The notes: generated by a model not told the origin, from the sequence alone. Counted from the stretch's first letter, positions 50,860-59,761 are shown. The stretch is DNA of 64,000 bases from Natrinema sp046097095 (GCF_046097095.1 NZ_CP175698.1:2604001-2668000); one strand, 5' to 3'. Numbers and translations: made by a program.

Positions 50860-51637
50860 ACTGACCCGATACGACGGCCGGCGGCGGATTCGCGGCAGCG
50901 TCTCCCTCTCGGTCGGCCTCTCCTTGCTCGCCGCGATGGTCGTCTGGGTCTACCCGTCGTTCGCGGCCGAGGTCGATCTGGACCAGCTGCTCGCCGCCTA
51001 TCCGGAGCCGATCCTGCAGATCATGGGCATTCAGACGATGGCGAGCCTCGGCGGCTTCCTCTCGTTCGAACTCTACACGTTTGGCTGGGTGATCCTGCTC
51101 GGATTGTATCTGGCCTACAGCACGGCGGGAGTGATCGCCGACGATGTCGACCGCGGTCGAATGGACGTCCTGCTCGCGATGCCGATCTCTCGCGGACGGC
51201 TGGTAAGCGAGCGCTTCGCCGCGATGGCCGTTCCGATCGTCGTCGCGAACCTCCTCCCGCCGATCGTCGTGCTCGTCGGTGCCGAACTGATCGACGAACA
51301 ACTGGCCGTCGCGGACGTGCTCGCGGTCCACCTGCTGTCGATTCCCTACCTGTTTGCCTGCGCCGGCATCGGCCTGCTCGCGTCGGTCGCCGTCGACCGG
51401 GCGGCGGTCGCCCAGCGGGTCGCCCTCGGCGTCACGTTCGCGCTGTTCCTCTCGGAGTCACTGCTGACCGGAACCGACGCCGAGATCGTCGGAGCGATCG
51501 CTCCTATGCGCTACTACGATCCAAACGCGATCCTGCTCGAGGGGAGCTACGATTTCGCCGGTGCGGGCATCTTGATCGCGATGACCGTCGCGTTCCTCGT
51601 CGCCAGCCGAATCTGGTTCGGCCGGAGCGATCTCTGA
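50846..51637 (+). CDS. ABC transporter permease (ABC-2 type)
   Basis: Membrane subunit of 263 residues with six predicted helices (about residues 20-40, 65-90, 108-140, 150-170, 175-200 and 235-258), matching the ABC-2 exporter fold. The start ATG 50846 (MTMFELTRYDG) overlaps the ATPase gene. The cytoplasmic loop DVDRGRMDVLLAMPISRGRL is the expected coupling region, and ERFAAMAV follows. It partners the preceding ATPase. Confidence 0.9.
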   Translation: MTMFELTRYDGRRRIRGSVSLSVGLSLLAAMVVWVYPSFAAEVDLDQLLAAYPEPILQIMGIQTMASLGGFLSFELYTFGWVILLGLYLAYSTAGVIADDVDRGRMDVLLAMPISRGRLVSERFAAMAVPIVVANLLPPIVVLVGAELIDEQLAVADVLAVHLLSIPYLFACAGIGLLASVAVDRAAVAQRVALGVTFALFLSESLLTGTDAEIVGAIAPMRYYDPNAILLEGSYDFAGAGILIAMTVAFLVASRIWFGRSDL

Positions 51638-51730
51638 CTCCGTCCGCTGGCCAATCGTGGCGATGCCGTCGGTGACGAGACGGCCGGACGACTGATAACG
51701 GACCGTGTGGAAACGCAGACGAACTTATCG

Positions 51731-52410
51731 ATGCCCGACTTCGAAGCGTTCGTCAAGCACCATCGGATCTCCACACCGTCTTAGCGGAAGACGGAACCGT
51801 TCTGTACTGTAACGGTGCGATCGAACCCACGTGTGGTTACGCACCGGCCGCGTTCTCCGGCGACTCCGTCCATAAGTACGTTCATCCGGACGATCGGGGG
51901 CGACTCGAGTTGCTGCTTCGTGATCTAGACCGACAGTCGGACGACGCCGCGGACGACTACCGGTTTCGGTGCGCCGACGGCTCTTGGGTTCGGCTGGAGA
52001 TGGTGGGCGAACCGCGGCCGCACCGAGAGCCGGACGGCTACGGCGTCGACACCGAGGCCGCGACGTTGGTCGTCGATACCGATCGGACCATCGTTGCCGA
52101 CGGCTCGCGGGTCCAGCAGCTGGTCGAGAACCGCGTCCGAAACACGGTCGAACACGGCGGGTTCGACGTGACCGTCACCGTCGGAGACCTGGAGAACGGC
52201 GTTTTCGTCGAGGACGACGGGACCGGTATTCCGGCGGAGCGACGCGACAGCGAGTTTAAGCTCGGTTACTCGATCGCGAGCGAGGGGACGGGATACGGTC
52301 TCAGGATCGTCGAGAGCGTCGTCGACGCACATGGCTAGTCGATCGCCGTCACCGACGGGACCGACGGCGGCGCGCGGTTCGAGATCACCGGCGTCAAATT
52401 CGCTGAGTAG
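51731..52410 (+). pseudogene. Decayed PAS-domain histidine kinase
   Basis: Remnants read in order: MPDFEAFVKHH (frame 1, from 51731), then after a single-base frameshift near 51768 DLHTVLAEDGTVLYCNGAI and a PAS-like EPTCGYAPAAFSGDSVHKYV...HPDDRGRLELLLRDL. The HisKA phosphoacceptor region is missing: the PAS part runs straight into TLVVDTDRTIVADGSRVQQL of the ATPase domain. ATPase G-boxes VEDDGTGIPAE and GTGYGLRIVESV are present. A TAG replaces the usual Trp at 52336, after which SIAVTDGTDGGARFEITGV completes the domain. Three lesions mean no function. Confidence 0.82.
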
Positions 52411-52511
52411 ACACGCGCCCGCGCGGCTCTCGGTCGGCGAGTCGTCTCAATCGATCCGAACGCTCTTCGATCGGCACACCGCCCACTTCTTAGCGGTCGG
52501 TTCTCGCCGAG

Positions 52512-53180
52512 TTACGACGCCCGGTCGTCGTACACCGTGTTCTCGACGAGGGCCTTGACGCCGCGGCGGAACCGTTCGGAGGCTGCGTTCGGCGAGATAT
52601 CGAATCGCTCGCCGAGTTCGGCGAGAGAACAGGACCGTGGAATGTCGAGGTAGCCTGCCTCGACGGCGGCGACAAGTGTTTCGCGTTGTAGCTCCGTTAA
52701 CCCGTACTGGAACTGTACGTTATCGAAGGGCTCGTCGTCCTCGTACAGTTCTCGGATCTCGATGTCGATGTTGCGTTCGAGAAAGAAGCCGTGATAGCGC
52801 TCGAGCGCCTCGGTGTCGGGAAACGCCACGCTGAAATTCCAGCCATCGGCGGTCGCCGTCACTTCCCGCATAACGCTCCTTTCCTCGATTATCGCCGGGT
52901 AAATACTGGTCTGTCGTCCCCTGCTCGTTAGCTTGACCTGATAGAGCCGTCGCTCGCCGAACGTCGCCACCTGCGAGGGCGGATTGATGGTGGGATCCGT
53001 CTTGAGCCCGGCATCGAACGACTCGAAGTCGCCGCCCTCGGTCCAAATATGCATCTGATGAGCCTCGCCCTCTATGAGATCTGACTGTTCCCATGTGATC
53101 GTCACGTTCGGTGCGTTCGATAGCGCCTCGCGCAAGATGGGATAGTCAACCCAGAACGTCGCGAGTAGCATCTCGGACAC
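52512..53180 (-). CDS. HTH_10 family transcriptional regulator (bacterio-opsin activator-like)
   Basis: Regulator of 222 residues. The N-terminal ~150 residues form a Bat-associated sensing domain. The C-terminal HTH_10 reads FQYGLTELQRETLVAAVEAG then YLDIPRSCSLAELGERFDIS and PNAASERFRRGVKAL, the family hallmark. GTG 53180 (MSEMLLATF) is preferred as start over a codon at 53198. The neighbouring PAS/kinase-type pseudogene is convergent. It diverges from a small HTH gene at 53313, with GTAATGA/TCATTAC repeats in between. Confidence 0.88.
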   Translation of the reverse strand: MSEMLLATFWVDYPILREALSNAPNVTITWEQSDLIEGEAHQMHIWTEGGDFESFDAGLKTDPTINPPSQVATFGERRLYQVKLTSRGRQTSIYPAIIEERSVMREVTATADGWNFSVAFPDTEALERYHGFFLERNIDIEIRELYEDDEPFDNVQFQYGLTELQRETLVAAVEAGYLDIPRSCSLAELGERFDISPNAASERFRRGVKALVENTVYDDRAS

Positions 53181-53312
53181 TTTCCTATTACGCCTCACGT
53201 TCCCTTCCCCGTTTTGGCCCTCTATCTATCACGATCAATTAGCACAATGGTAATGAATGACGTGAATATTTACGCCGTAGACATATTCGGTGGGCTAACT
53301 CATTACTGAACG

Positions 53313-53693
53313 ATGGCTGACCGAAACATCGACGAGAGAGTAGGGAGCGATTCGATCGATGCGTTCTTCGACGTGCTGAACAACGCGTATCGCCGGTCGC
53401 TCTGTCGATACGTGATGCAAATGGACGGCGACCTCGTCACCTACGAGGAGCTTGTTGACCATGTCCTCGAGGGTGGTCCGGAGACCGCGTCCGAGGACGT
53501 AGAAAGGCGGACCGTCGGACTAGAACTTCGGCACACGCATCTGCCGAAGCTGGAGGCCATCGACATCATCGAGTACGATCCGCGAAACGAGGCCGTCCGC
53601 GTCGACCGCGCGGCGCTGGCGGATCAACTCAAGTGGGTTTCAGAGACGGTCGACGACCTGCAGGCGGCAGGGACCGATCGAGAAGACGAGTGA
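53313..53693 (+). CDS. Small winged-helix protein (DUF7344/ArsR-like)
   Basis: Protein of 126 residues of the haloarchaeal ArsR-like HTH type: IDAFFDVLNNAYRRSLCRYV is the recognition-lead helix region, then VTYEELVDHVLEGG and LELRHTHLPKLEAIDIIEYD forming helix and wing, and a C-terminal dimerisation helix. Such proteins regulate nearby genes, often in pairs with HTH_10 regulators. GTAATGA (53250-53256) and TCATTAC (53300-53306) flank its promoter. No ligand-binding cysteines are seen. Confidence 0.85.
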   Translation: MADRNIDERVGSDSIDAFFDVLNNAYRRSLCRYVMQMDGDLVTYEELVDHVLEGGPETASEDVERRTVGLELRHTHLPKLEAIDIIEYDPRNEAVRVDRAALADQLKWVSETVDDLQAAGTDREDE

Positions 53694-53700
53694 TACGGCA

Positions 53701-54378
53701 TCAGACCACGTCACCGCGGACCGTCACGCCGTCCTGGCGCTCGCGCCAGGCGTGGAGTTCCTGCGCCGCGGTCTCGGCCTCGTCGTCGTCCAGCCCGAGC
53801 ATCTCGAGGGCTGCCGACAGCGTCGGTAAGGCGAGTTCGCCCGCGCGGAGCTTCCGGAACGCCTCATCGCTTTTAGTCCCCTCCGCCCAGAGACAGACGC
53901 CGCGCGGATCGAGCAGTTGCGTGTAGTCTTCGCGCAGGCGCGCGCCGCGCAGTCGCTGGGTGACGTTGTCTTCGAACGACGCGTTACAGACCTCGAGATG
54001 AACGGGCTCGTCGTTCTCGAGGAGGTGAGCCGCGAGACACTGTTCAGGAGCGGCGTGGCCGTTCGCGTTCGCCCGGAGGAAGTCGGGGTGTTCGCGGGCC
54101 CAGTCGGCCCGGACCGACTTGCCGACGCCCTCGACGCCGTGGGAGTCGCGGAACTGTTCGGTCGCGTCGTCGTCCGCGCTCGCGTCGGACTCGCTGTCGT
54201 CGCGCAGCAGGATGTCCTTGGTCACGTAGACGTCCAGCCGCTCGACCGGATCGAGGCCGAGCGCGACGTCGCCGAACGCCCACACCTCGCGGACGGGCAC
54301 CGGCATCCGCTCGTCCGCGACGGTGTCGACGAGGCGCTCGAGCCGGTCGACCGCCGCGGCTCGGTCGAAGTCGCTCAT
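53701..54378 (-). CDS. Conserved-type haloarchaeal protein of unknown function
   Basis: Acidic soluble protein of 225 residues. It begins MSDFDRAAAVDRLERLVDTV and shows VPVREVWAFGDVALGLDPVE then RLDVYVTKDILL, which resembles a nucleotidyltransferase-like or GAF-like strand arrangement, an Asp-rich insertion (DDSESDASADDDATEQ), LEVCNASFEDNVTQRLRGAR and DPRGVCLWAEGTKSDEAFRK. I cannot assign a family with certainty. The start is ATG 54378. It diverges from the hydrolase gene at 54524. Confidence 0.75.
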   Translation of the reverse strand: MSDFDRAAAVDRLERLVDTVADERMPVPVREVWAFGDVALGLDPVERLDVYVTKDILLRDDSESDASADDDATEQFRDSHGVEGVGKSVRADWAREHPDFLRANANGHAAPEQCLAAHLLENDEPVHLEVCNASFEDNVTQRLRGARLREDYTQLLDPRGVCLWAEGTKSDEAFRKLRAGELALPTLSAALEMLGLDDDEAETAAQELHAWRERQDGVTVRGDVV

Positions 54379-54523
54379 TAGCTCCCTTTGCGGGCTCGAG
54401 TTGCAAAACGGTTGTCCGTCCGCACTGCACGCCTCTTGGCGGCCCCGAACCGCCTGCGGCCGTCGGGACGCTCCCCCGCAACATGAACGCAGTTTTTTAT
54501 CGTTCCCTGACAAACGAAATTCC

Positions 54524-55243
54524 ATGCGACACCGGATCTTCAACGACGACGGCGACGAAGACCTTGTCTTCGTTATGGGCTGGGGGAACCGCTGGACCCA
54601 CGAGAACGTCAGCTGGCTCCTCGGGACGCTGACCGAGGCCGGCTACCGGGTACACGCGTTCGAACTCCCGACCAACATCGACGACTTCAAAGCCGACTGG
54701 CTCGAGCCCATCGCCGAGTACGTCCGCAACCTCGACGGCTATCAGCTGCTGGGCCACAGCGCCGGTGCGCTGATCGCACAGGCCTTAGACGGGGCGGACA
54801 ACCACGTCTACCTGAGCCCGTGGTGGGGCTACGGTGCGGGCGTTCCCGAACCGCTCCTCGAGGCGGTGTCGGCGGTGCCGACGACGTTCCCGTGTTTGCC
54901 GATCGGCGACTTCGACCGGGAAGCGCTGGGCGAACGGGCGACCGACCATCAGCTCGCGACGACGCCCTCCTGGGTCTCCCCGGCGTTCGTCCGGGAGACA
55001 CGTCGCGCCCAGCAAGAGCTGCTGGCGATCGACCACGACGCCGTCGTCTTCTGCTCGCTTCGCGATCCCGTCGTCGACCTCCAACCGATCGGCGAACGGG
55101 TCCCCGCAGAGCACGTCGTCCTCTACGACGGCGGCCACGAACTGTTCTCTTCCGCTCCGCGTGACCGCTACGTCGACCTCCTGCTATCCGCCCTCGAGGA
55201 GGGATCCGACGCCGTCGAGGAACGGCCGACGGTGCCGGCCTGA
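54524..55243 (+). CDS. Alpha/beta hydrolase
   Basis: Soluble hydrolase-fold protein of 239 residues. The oxyanion side reads VFVMGWGNRWTHEN, the nucleophile elbow LLGHSAGALIAQAL (GHSAG), the acid DP in CSLRDPVVDLQ and the histidine DGGHELFSS. The unusual start (RHRIFNDDGDEDLVFVMGWG) places the oxyanion loop very early. ATG 54524 follows a TTTTTTATC promoter element about 30 bases upstream, so the mRNA is probably leaderless. Substrate unknown. It ends ten bases before the convergent next gene. Confidence 0.88.
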   Translation: MRHRIFNDDGDEDLVFVMGWGNRWTHENVSWLLGTLTEAGYRVHAFELPTNIDDFKADWLEPIAEYVRNLDGYQLLGHSAGALIAQALDGADNHVYLSPWWGYGAGVPEPLLEAVSAVPTTFPCLPIGDFDREALGERATDHQLATTPSWVSPAFVRETRRAQQELLAIDHDAVVFCSLRDPVVDLQPIGERVPAEHVVLYDGGHELFSSAPRDRYVDLLLSALEEGSDAVEERPTVPA

Positions 55244-55252
55244 CGCTGACGG

Positions 55253-55951
55253 TCAGAGCGCATCGACCAGCGCACGGAGTTGCGATCTCCCCTTGAGCAA
55301 AGCGCGCGGAAACCGCCGACGAGCGGTCGCGAGCGCCTCGGCGAGGTGGCTCGCGGCGTCGACGAAGACGCCGGTCCCGTGGCCGACGAGGATCCGTTTC
55401 GGTGCGATCCCCTCGAACGCGCTCGTCGGAACGACCGGCCGGAGGAGCAGATAGACCGCGAGCCGTTCGTCACCTGCGAGATACGACGGTGCAGTCCCGA
55501 GGATGTCCGGCACGTACAGCGTCCCGTCCGACCGCCGATAGGCGATCGCTTCTGACCAGCCCGGCAGCAGACTCGCCTCGCGGACCGCAACGCCCGACCG
55601 CTCGAGGTCGCCGTCGAAGCGCTCGAGCGGTGCGTCGAGCCGTTCCGAAACCCGGTTCAGCCACGTCGGGACGTAGACGGGCACGTCGAACCGCCGGGCG
55701 AACTGGTCGGCGTCACGGGTGTGATAGGCCGAGCAGACGACGACGCCCGACACGTCGCCAAGCTCCTCGATCGCCGCGTCGATTCCGGGTGCCTCGAGCG
55801 GATCGAAGAGCCAGACGCCGCCATCGTCGCCGCGCAGGGCGTGGCTCGCCCGCTGCCCGGCTTCGTCGGGGTGGGCGAGCCAGCCGAACCCGCCGTCGAA
55901 GGTGTCGATTCGCTCGAACCCCGTCGACGGCGTTCTGTCGTAGCTTCCCAT
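55253..55951 (-). CDS. Metallo-beta-lactamase-fold-like protein without the usual metal motif
   Basis: Protein of 232 residues. Strand order and motifs such as GGVWLFDPLEAPGID, VVCSAYHTRDADQFARRFD, VYVPTWLNRVSERLD, EASLLPGWSEAIAYRRSDGT, LYVPDILGTAPSY and KRILVGHGTGVF follow the layout of glyoxalase II-type proteins. HxHxDH is reduced to YHTRDADQ, so only one histidine and the aspartates remain; hydrolytic activity is doubtful. The start is ATG 55951 (MGSYDRTPST). Similar proteins occur in many haloarchaea without known function. Confidence 0.7.
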   Translation of the reverse strand: MGSYDRTPSTGFERIDTFDGGFGWLAHPDEAGQRASHALRGDDGGVWLFDPLEAPGIDAAIEELGDVSGVVVCSAYHTRDADQFARRFDVPVYVPTWLNRVSERLDAPLERFDGDLERSGVAVREASLLPGWSEAIAYRRSDGTLYVPDILGTAPSYLAGDERLAVYLLLRPVVPTSAFEGIAPKRILVGHGTGVFVDAASHLAEALATARRRFPRALLKGRSQLRALVDAL

Positions 55952-56110
55952 GCGTCGCCGTCGCACTGACAGACGGAATACGTTTCGCTTGACACGACTC
56001 CGTCGTCGGCTTCGGTTCGGCTCGGCCGATCGGATTCGTCTGGCGCTCACGGGCTCGAATCTCGAGCCGAACGGGGGGAGACGAAACGGACATACGCGTC
56101 CGACGGCAAC

Positions 56111-57079
56111 GTGAGCGCGATGGACTGCAACCGGTGCGACGAGGAGGCGATCATGCACGCCGCCTACTCCGGAGCCCACCTCTGTACGGACCACTTCCGC
56201 AAGTCGGTCGAGAAGCGGGTTCGCCGGCGCGTCCGACGGGACGATCTCGTCCCCCACGATGCGACGCCGGAGAATCCCCAGACCTGGGTGATCGGCCTCT
56301 CCGGCGGGAAAGACAGCGTCGTCCTCACGCGGATCCTCCACGACACCTTCGCCGAGGATCCCCGCATCGAACTCGTCGGACTGACGATCCACGAGGGGAT
56401 CGAGGGCTACCGCGACAAGTCGGTCGACGCCTGCGTCGAACTAAGCGACGAACTCGGCATCCGCCACGAACTCGTCAGCTACGAGGAGGAGTTCGGCATT
56501 CAGATGGACGAGGTCGTCGAGGACGACCCCGAAAACATGGCCGCCTGCGCCTACTGCGGCGTTTTCCGACGCGATCTCCTCTCGAAGTACGCCGAGAAGC
56601 TCGAGGCCGACCTCCTCCTGACCGGCCACAACTTAGACGACGAGGCCCAGACGGCGCTGATGAACGTCCTCGAGGGCGATGTCGAACAGATGGCGAAACA
56701 CTTCGACGCCAGCCTCGGGCCGCTGGAAGAGCGCGAGGAACAAGACGAGTTCGTCCCGCGTGCAAAGCCACTGCGTGACGTGCCCGAGAAGGAGATCGCC
56801 CTCTACGCCCACGTCGAGGACCTCCCCGCTCACATCACCGAGTGTCCCCACGCCAGCGAGGCCTACCGGGGCGAGATCCAACAGTTGCTATACGACTTAG
56901 AGGAGAACCACCCCGGTACCCGCCATTCGATCCTCTCGGGATACGAGGAACTCGCCGAGATCGCCGCCGAGAAATACGCCGGCGACGACGGAGCCGACCT
57001 CCGCGAGTGCGTCGAGTGCGGCTCGACGACCACCCGCGAGGTCTGCCGCAAGTGTTCGCTACTCGAGTCGCTGGCCTGA
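56111..57079 (+). CDS. ncsA: tRNA 2-thiolation protein NcsA (TtuA family)
   Basis: PP-loop adenylyltransferase that with ubiquitin-like SAMP2 thiolates uridine 34 of tRNA; 322 residues. The N-terminal zinc finger is CNRCDEEA...HLCTDHF, the P-loop motif SGGKDS is at residues ~64-69, the catalytic Cys segment is AACAYCGVFRRDLL, followed by LTGHNLDDEAQT. The C-terminal zinc finger is CVECGSTTTREVCRKC. The start is GTG 56111 (MSAMDCN) or ATG 56120. Monocistronic. Confidence 0.92.
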   Translation: MSAMDCNRCDEEAIMHAAYSGAHLCTDHFRKSVEKRVRRRVRRDDLVPHDATPENPQTWVIGLSGGKDSVVLTRILHDTFAEDPRIELVGLTIHEGIEGYRDKSVDACVELSDELGIRHELVSYEEEFGIQMDEVVEDDPENMAACAYCGVFRRDLLSKYAEKLEADLLLTGHNLDDEAQTALMNVLEGDVEQMAKHFDASLGPLEEREEQDEFVPRAKPLRDVPEKEIALYAHVEDLPAHITECPHASEAYRGEIQQLLYDLEENHPGTRHSILSGYEELAEIAAEKYAGDDGADLRECVECGSTTTREVCRKCSLLESLA

Positions 57080-57257
57080 TTTGGCCGGTTTTCTCGCGGT
57101 CGATACCGGCCGGCCGATCGGTCGATCGATCGCAACAGACTCCGTCGGTATCGTTCCGTTCGGATACGTATACGGCCGTAAACGGACGATCGACTCGGTA
57201 TTCGAGACGCGGCCGTCTCGAGTCCGATGGCCCGCGACGACGCTTTGCGAGTAACTA

Positions 57258-57337
57258 TAGTAGCCACTGAACGTCACTGCATAGCTGATCGTTGGACACC
57301 ATTGCGATCAGTGTGTCACTCGTTGCAGTGGCCACTA
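57258..57337. mobile_element. MITE-like long imperfect palindrome
   Basis: TAGTAGCCACTG (57258-57269) and CAGTGGCCACTA (57326-57337) match as inverted repeats at 11 of 12 positions. CTGATCG (57285-57291) and CGATCAG (57305-57311) form an inner stem around TTGGACACCATTG. The whole is an ~80-base stem-loop element in the gap between ncsA and ftsZ2, like the non-autonomous palindromic elements derived from insertion-sequence ends in haloarchaea. No coding capacity. The remaining 57080-57419 shows no gene. Confidence 0.5.
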
Positions 57338-57419
57338 CAACTGTCGGTATCGACGACACCCCTGCGAAATAGAACCGACCTGCGGTGAAAAGTGGTGTGT
57401 CGCGAGTCGCGCCGCCGTC

Positions 57420-58604
57420 TTACCGGATCACGTCGACGCCGTTCTGTCGCTCGAGTTCGTCGCGGCCGCCGTCGCTTTGCGCGCCGAACTCGGAGCCACT
57501 TTCGACGTTGTTGCTCGCATCGAAATTAGCGTCGCTAACGCCTTCGATGCTCTGACGGGACTTATCGGCCTGCTTTTGCGTCGTCGGACCGAGCACCTGC
57601 GCGCTCTGGACGCCGGTCATGATCGCCATGACGCGGACCTTGCCCTTGTAGTTCTCCTGGATACGGGCTCCCCAGATGACGTTCGCGGACGCCTCGAGGC
57701 GCTCTGTGATATTGTCCGCGATGCCCTCGGCCTCTTTCAGCGTGAGATCGGGGCCGCCGGTGATGTGGACGAGCCCGCCGGACGCGCCGCGGTAGTCGAC
57801 GTCGAGCAGCGGGTGATTCATCGCATCCTTGACCACTTCGTCAGTCTTGTTCTTGTCCTGGGTCTCGCCGACCAGCATGACGGCGACGCCGCCCTGATTC
57901 ATGATTGTGGACATGTCCGCGTAGTCCAGGTTGATCAGCGACGGCTGGGTAATCGTCTCGGAGATCCCCTTGACGGTCTCGGCGATGATCTGGTCCATCA
58001 CCGAGAACGCCTTCCCGATCGGCAGATTCGGGACGTAATCGAGCAGCCGGTTATTGTCCAGCACGATGATCGAGTCGGCCTGCTCGCGCAGTTTCTCGAG
58101 TCCCTCCTCGGCTTTCACCGTGCGGGCGCGCTCGACGTTAAAGGGCGTCGAGACCATCCCAACGACGATTGCGCCCTGATCCTTGGCGATCTCCGAGACG
58201 ACGGGGGCGGCACCCGTGCCGGTGCCACCGCCCATGCCCGCGGTTACGAACACGAGATCCGCGTCGCCGAGGACCTCTTTGATCGTGCTCTGGGCCATCT
58301 CGGTCGCCCGCTCGCCCATCGACGGGTCACCGCCAGCACCGAGCCCGTTCGTGAGCGACTTGCCGACGAGAATCTTCGTGTCGGCCTCGATCATCTTCAG
58401 GTGCTGTTTGTCCGTGTTGATCGCCACGGTGTCCGCACCGTCGACGCCGATGTTATACAGTCGGTTGATTGTGTTGTTACCGGCACCGCCGCAACCGACG
58501 ATGACGATTCGGGGGTCCCCGAACTCGTCGTCGTCCATCGAGACGTCCATGTCCCGGGCCTCTTCCTCCGCGTTGTCGAGGGCGTCCTGTACGATGTCCT
58601 GCAT
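57420..58604 (-). CDS. ftsZ2: Cell division protein FtsZ2
   Basis: Tubulin-superfamily GTPase of 394 residues, the second of the two haloarchaeal FtsZ proteins, needed for constriction of the division ring. Motifs: VGCGGAGNNTINRLY (residues ~35-49), AINTDKQHLK, the GTP-binding signature GMGGGTGTGAAPVVSEI (near 120), NVERARTVKAEEG and DNNRLLDYVPNLPIGKAF. The start MQDIVQDALDNAEEEARDMD and the direct coupling to the CdrS gene indicate FtsZ2, since ftsZ1 normally neighbours secE/nusG. The C-terminal tail is disordered, with a terminal QNGVDVIR peptide. Confidence 0.95.
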   Translation of the reverse strand: MQDIVQDALDNAEEEARDMDVSMDDDEFGDPRIVIVGCGGAGNNTINRLYNIGVDGADTVAINTDKQHLKMIEADTKILVGKSLTNGLGAGGDPSMGERATEMAQSTIKEVLGDADLVFVTAGMGGGTGTGAAPVVSEIAKDQGAIVVGMVSTPFNVERARTVKAEEGLEKLREQADSIIVLDNNRLLDYVPNLPIGKAFSVMDQIIAETVKGISETITQPSLINLDYADMSTIMNQGGVAVMLVGETQDKNKTDEVVKDAMNHPLLDVDYRGASGGLVHITGGPDLTLKEAEGIADNITERLEASANVIWGARIQENYKGKVRVMAIMTGVQSAQVLGPTTQKQADKSRQSIEGVSDANFDASNNVESGSEFGAQSDGGRDELERQNGVDVIR

Positions 58605-58606
58605 CG

Positions 58607-58786
58607 TTACACCTTCGCCCAGTTGCGCTTGCGGGACTGTTCGCCGGGCGCGTCCTGTTGTTCATTGATCATCTCACGGACGGCCGATCGGATCGCCTCG
58701 CTCCGATTCGGGAACTCGCCCGAGTCGACCAGTTGTTCGACCTCTTCGATCTGCTGTTTCGGGATTCGCAGTGTCACACGCTCCAT
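58607..58786 (-). CDS. cdrS: CdrS, short ribbon-helix-helix cell-division regulator
   Basis: Ribbon-helix-helix DNA-binding protein of 59 residues: MERVTLRIPKQQIEEVEQLV as strand and helix 1, DSGEFPNRSEAIRSAVREMI as the turn and helix 2, ending QSRKRNWAKV. Its TAA is followed by two bases and the ftsZ2 ATG (TAACGATG), so the two are translationally coupled. CdrS is a known haloarchaeal regulator of division genes encoded with ftsZ2. Its promoter region carries several copies of GTAAGAC. Confidence 0.92.
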   Translation of the reverse strand: MERVTLRIPKQQIEEVEQLVDSGEFPNRSEAIRSAVREMINEQQDAPGEQSRKRNWAKV

Positions 58787-58805
58787 GGTTGTATTCCCCG
58801 TTGGG

Positions 58806-58977
58806 GTAAGACGGTGGCGCGCCCCTGTCAGACGCGGCGTGTCTTACGTCCGAACCGCCCGTCATCGGGCGATTTCCCGTCTCGTCGACGGCTGTAAGAC
58901 AGTCCGTCTTACGCGACTAAGGCGATGTTTGGCTTGAATAATAAAACTTCCGGCGACGGCGACGTTCAGTGTCTTAC
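58806..58977. promoter_or_regulatory. Array of GTAAGAC motifs upstream of cdrS-ftsZ2
   Basis: Five copies of the 7-mer GTAAGAC/GTCTTAC lie in the 196-base gap between cdrL and cdrS: 58806-58812 (+), 58841-58847 (-), 58894-58900 (+), 58906-58912 (-) and 58971-58977 (-). The third and fourth form a 7-5-7 palindrome (GTAAGAC-AGTCC-GTCTTAC). This fits operators for a ribbon-helix-helix protein such as CdrL or CdrS. The last copy abuts the cdrL stop codon. Confidence 0.75.
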
Positions 58978-58982
58978 ACCGG

Positions 58983-59636
58983 TCAGTATTGGTTATTTCT
59001 CGACTCGAGAACGTCCGCTGCTGGTGTCCGACGACCGCAACCGGGACAGAACGACCAGTCGGTTCTGATCTCGTCGCCGCAATCACAGAACAATCGCCGC
59101 GACGCCTTTTCACCGCAGTTGGGGCAGTACACGTGCTCACCGTCGAGGTGGTCTCCACATTGGGTGCACCGTCGCTCGTCTTCGCGGTCGCGAGACTGCG
59201 TTTCCGCACGTTCCTGTGTCCGGCCTGTCGATCGGTCGCCGTTCGCGCTCATACGCGCGCGGTCGCGATCAACTTCGACTCGTTCGTCAGACACGACTTG
59301 TTCGCTCGCCTCGAACGTCGCTCCCTCGAGCGATAGTGTCACGTTTAGATCCTGGTTCCCCGCCGACGGCGTCACCTCACGTGGCCGCGAGCCCGTCCCG
59401 TCGAGTCCGAGCTCCCGGAGGCGCTCCTCGAGTCGCTCGTCGACCCGCTCGCGGACGAGATCGTCGATCGCGCCCGTCTGATTACGGTCTGACCCCGCGC
59501 CACCCTCGCCGGTGTCGGCCTTCCCGCCCTCGAGATACGCACGGAGCGCCTCTCGCATCACTTCGCTCTTGGACGCGTCGAGTGCCTCGAGGCGGTCCAC
59601 GAGGTCGTCGTCGGCCCGGAACGTGATCTTGCTCAT
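58983..59636 (-). CDS. cdrL: CdrL, long ribbon-helix-helix regulator with zinc ribbons
   Basis: Protein of 217 residues. The N-terminal ribbon-helix-helix reads MSKITFRADDDLVDRLEALD then ASKSEVMREALRAYLEG (residues 1-38). A Glu/Asp/Arg-rich helical linker follows, and the C-terminal ~60 residues hold two zinc ribbons: CTQCG...CPNCG and CDCG...CPGCG. CdrL is the known activator of the cdrS-ftsZ2 operon in haloarchaea, and it is encoded immediately upstream of that operon here. The start is ATG 59636. Confidence 0.92.
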   Translation of the reverse strand: MSKITFRADDDLVDRLEALDASKSEVMREALRAYLEGGKADTGEGGAGSDRNQTGAIDDLVRERVDERLEERLRELGLDGTGSRPREVTPSAGNQDLNVTLSLEGATFEASEQVVSDERVEVDRDRARMSANGDRSTGRTQERAETQSRDREDERRCTQCGDHLDGEHVYCPNCGEKASRRLFCDCGDEIRTDWSFCPGCGRRTPAADVLESRNNQY

Positions 59637-59761
59637 GCGCGAACTACTCTCGTGTTGCAACGCCTCCCATATCAATCATTCTTCTGTTCACGATCGATCG
59701 CACGTCTGCGCTATCGAGAATAATAACCCTTATGTGTACCTCGGCGGCTACGTTGGAATGC

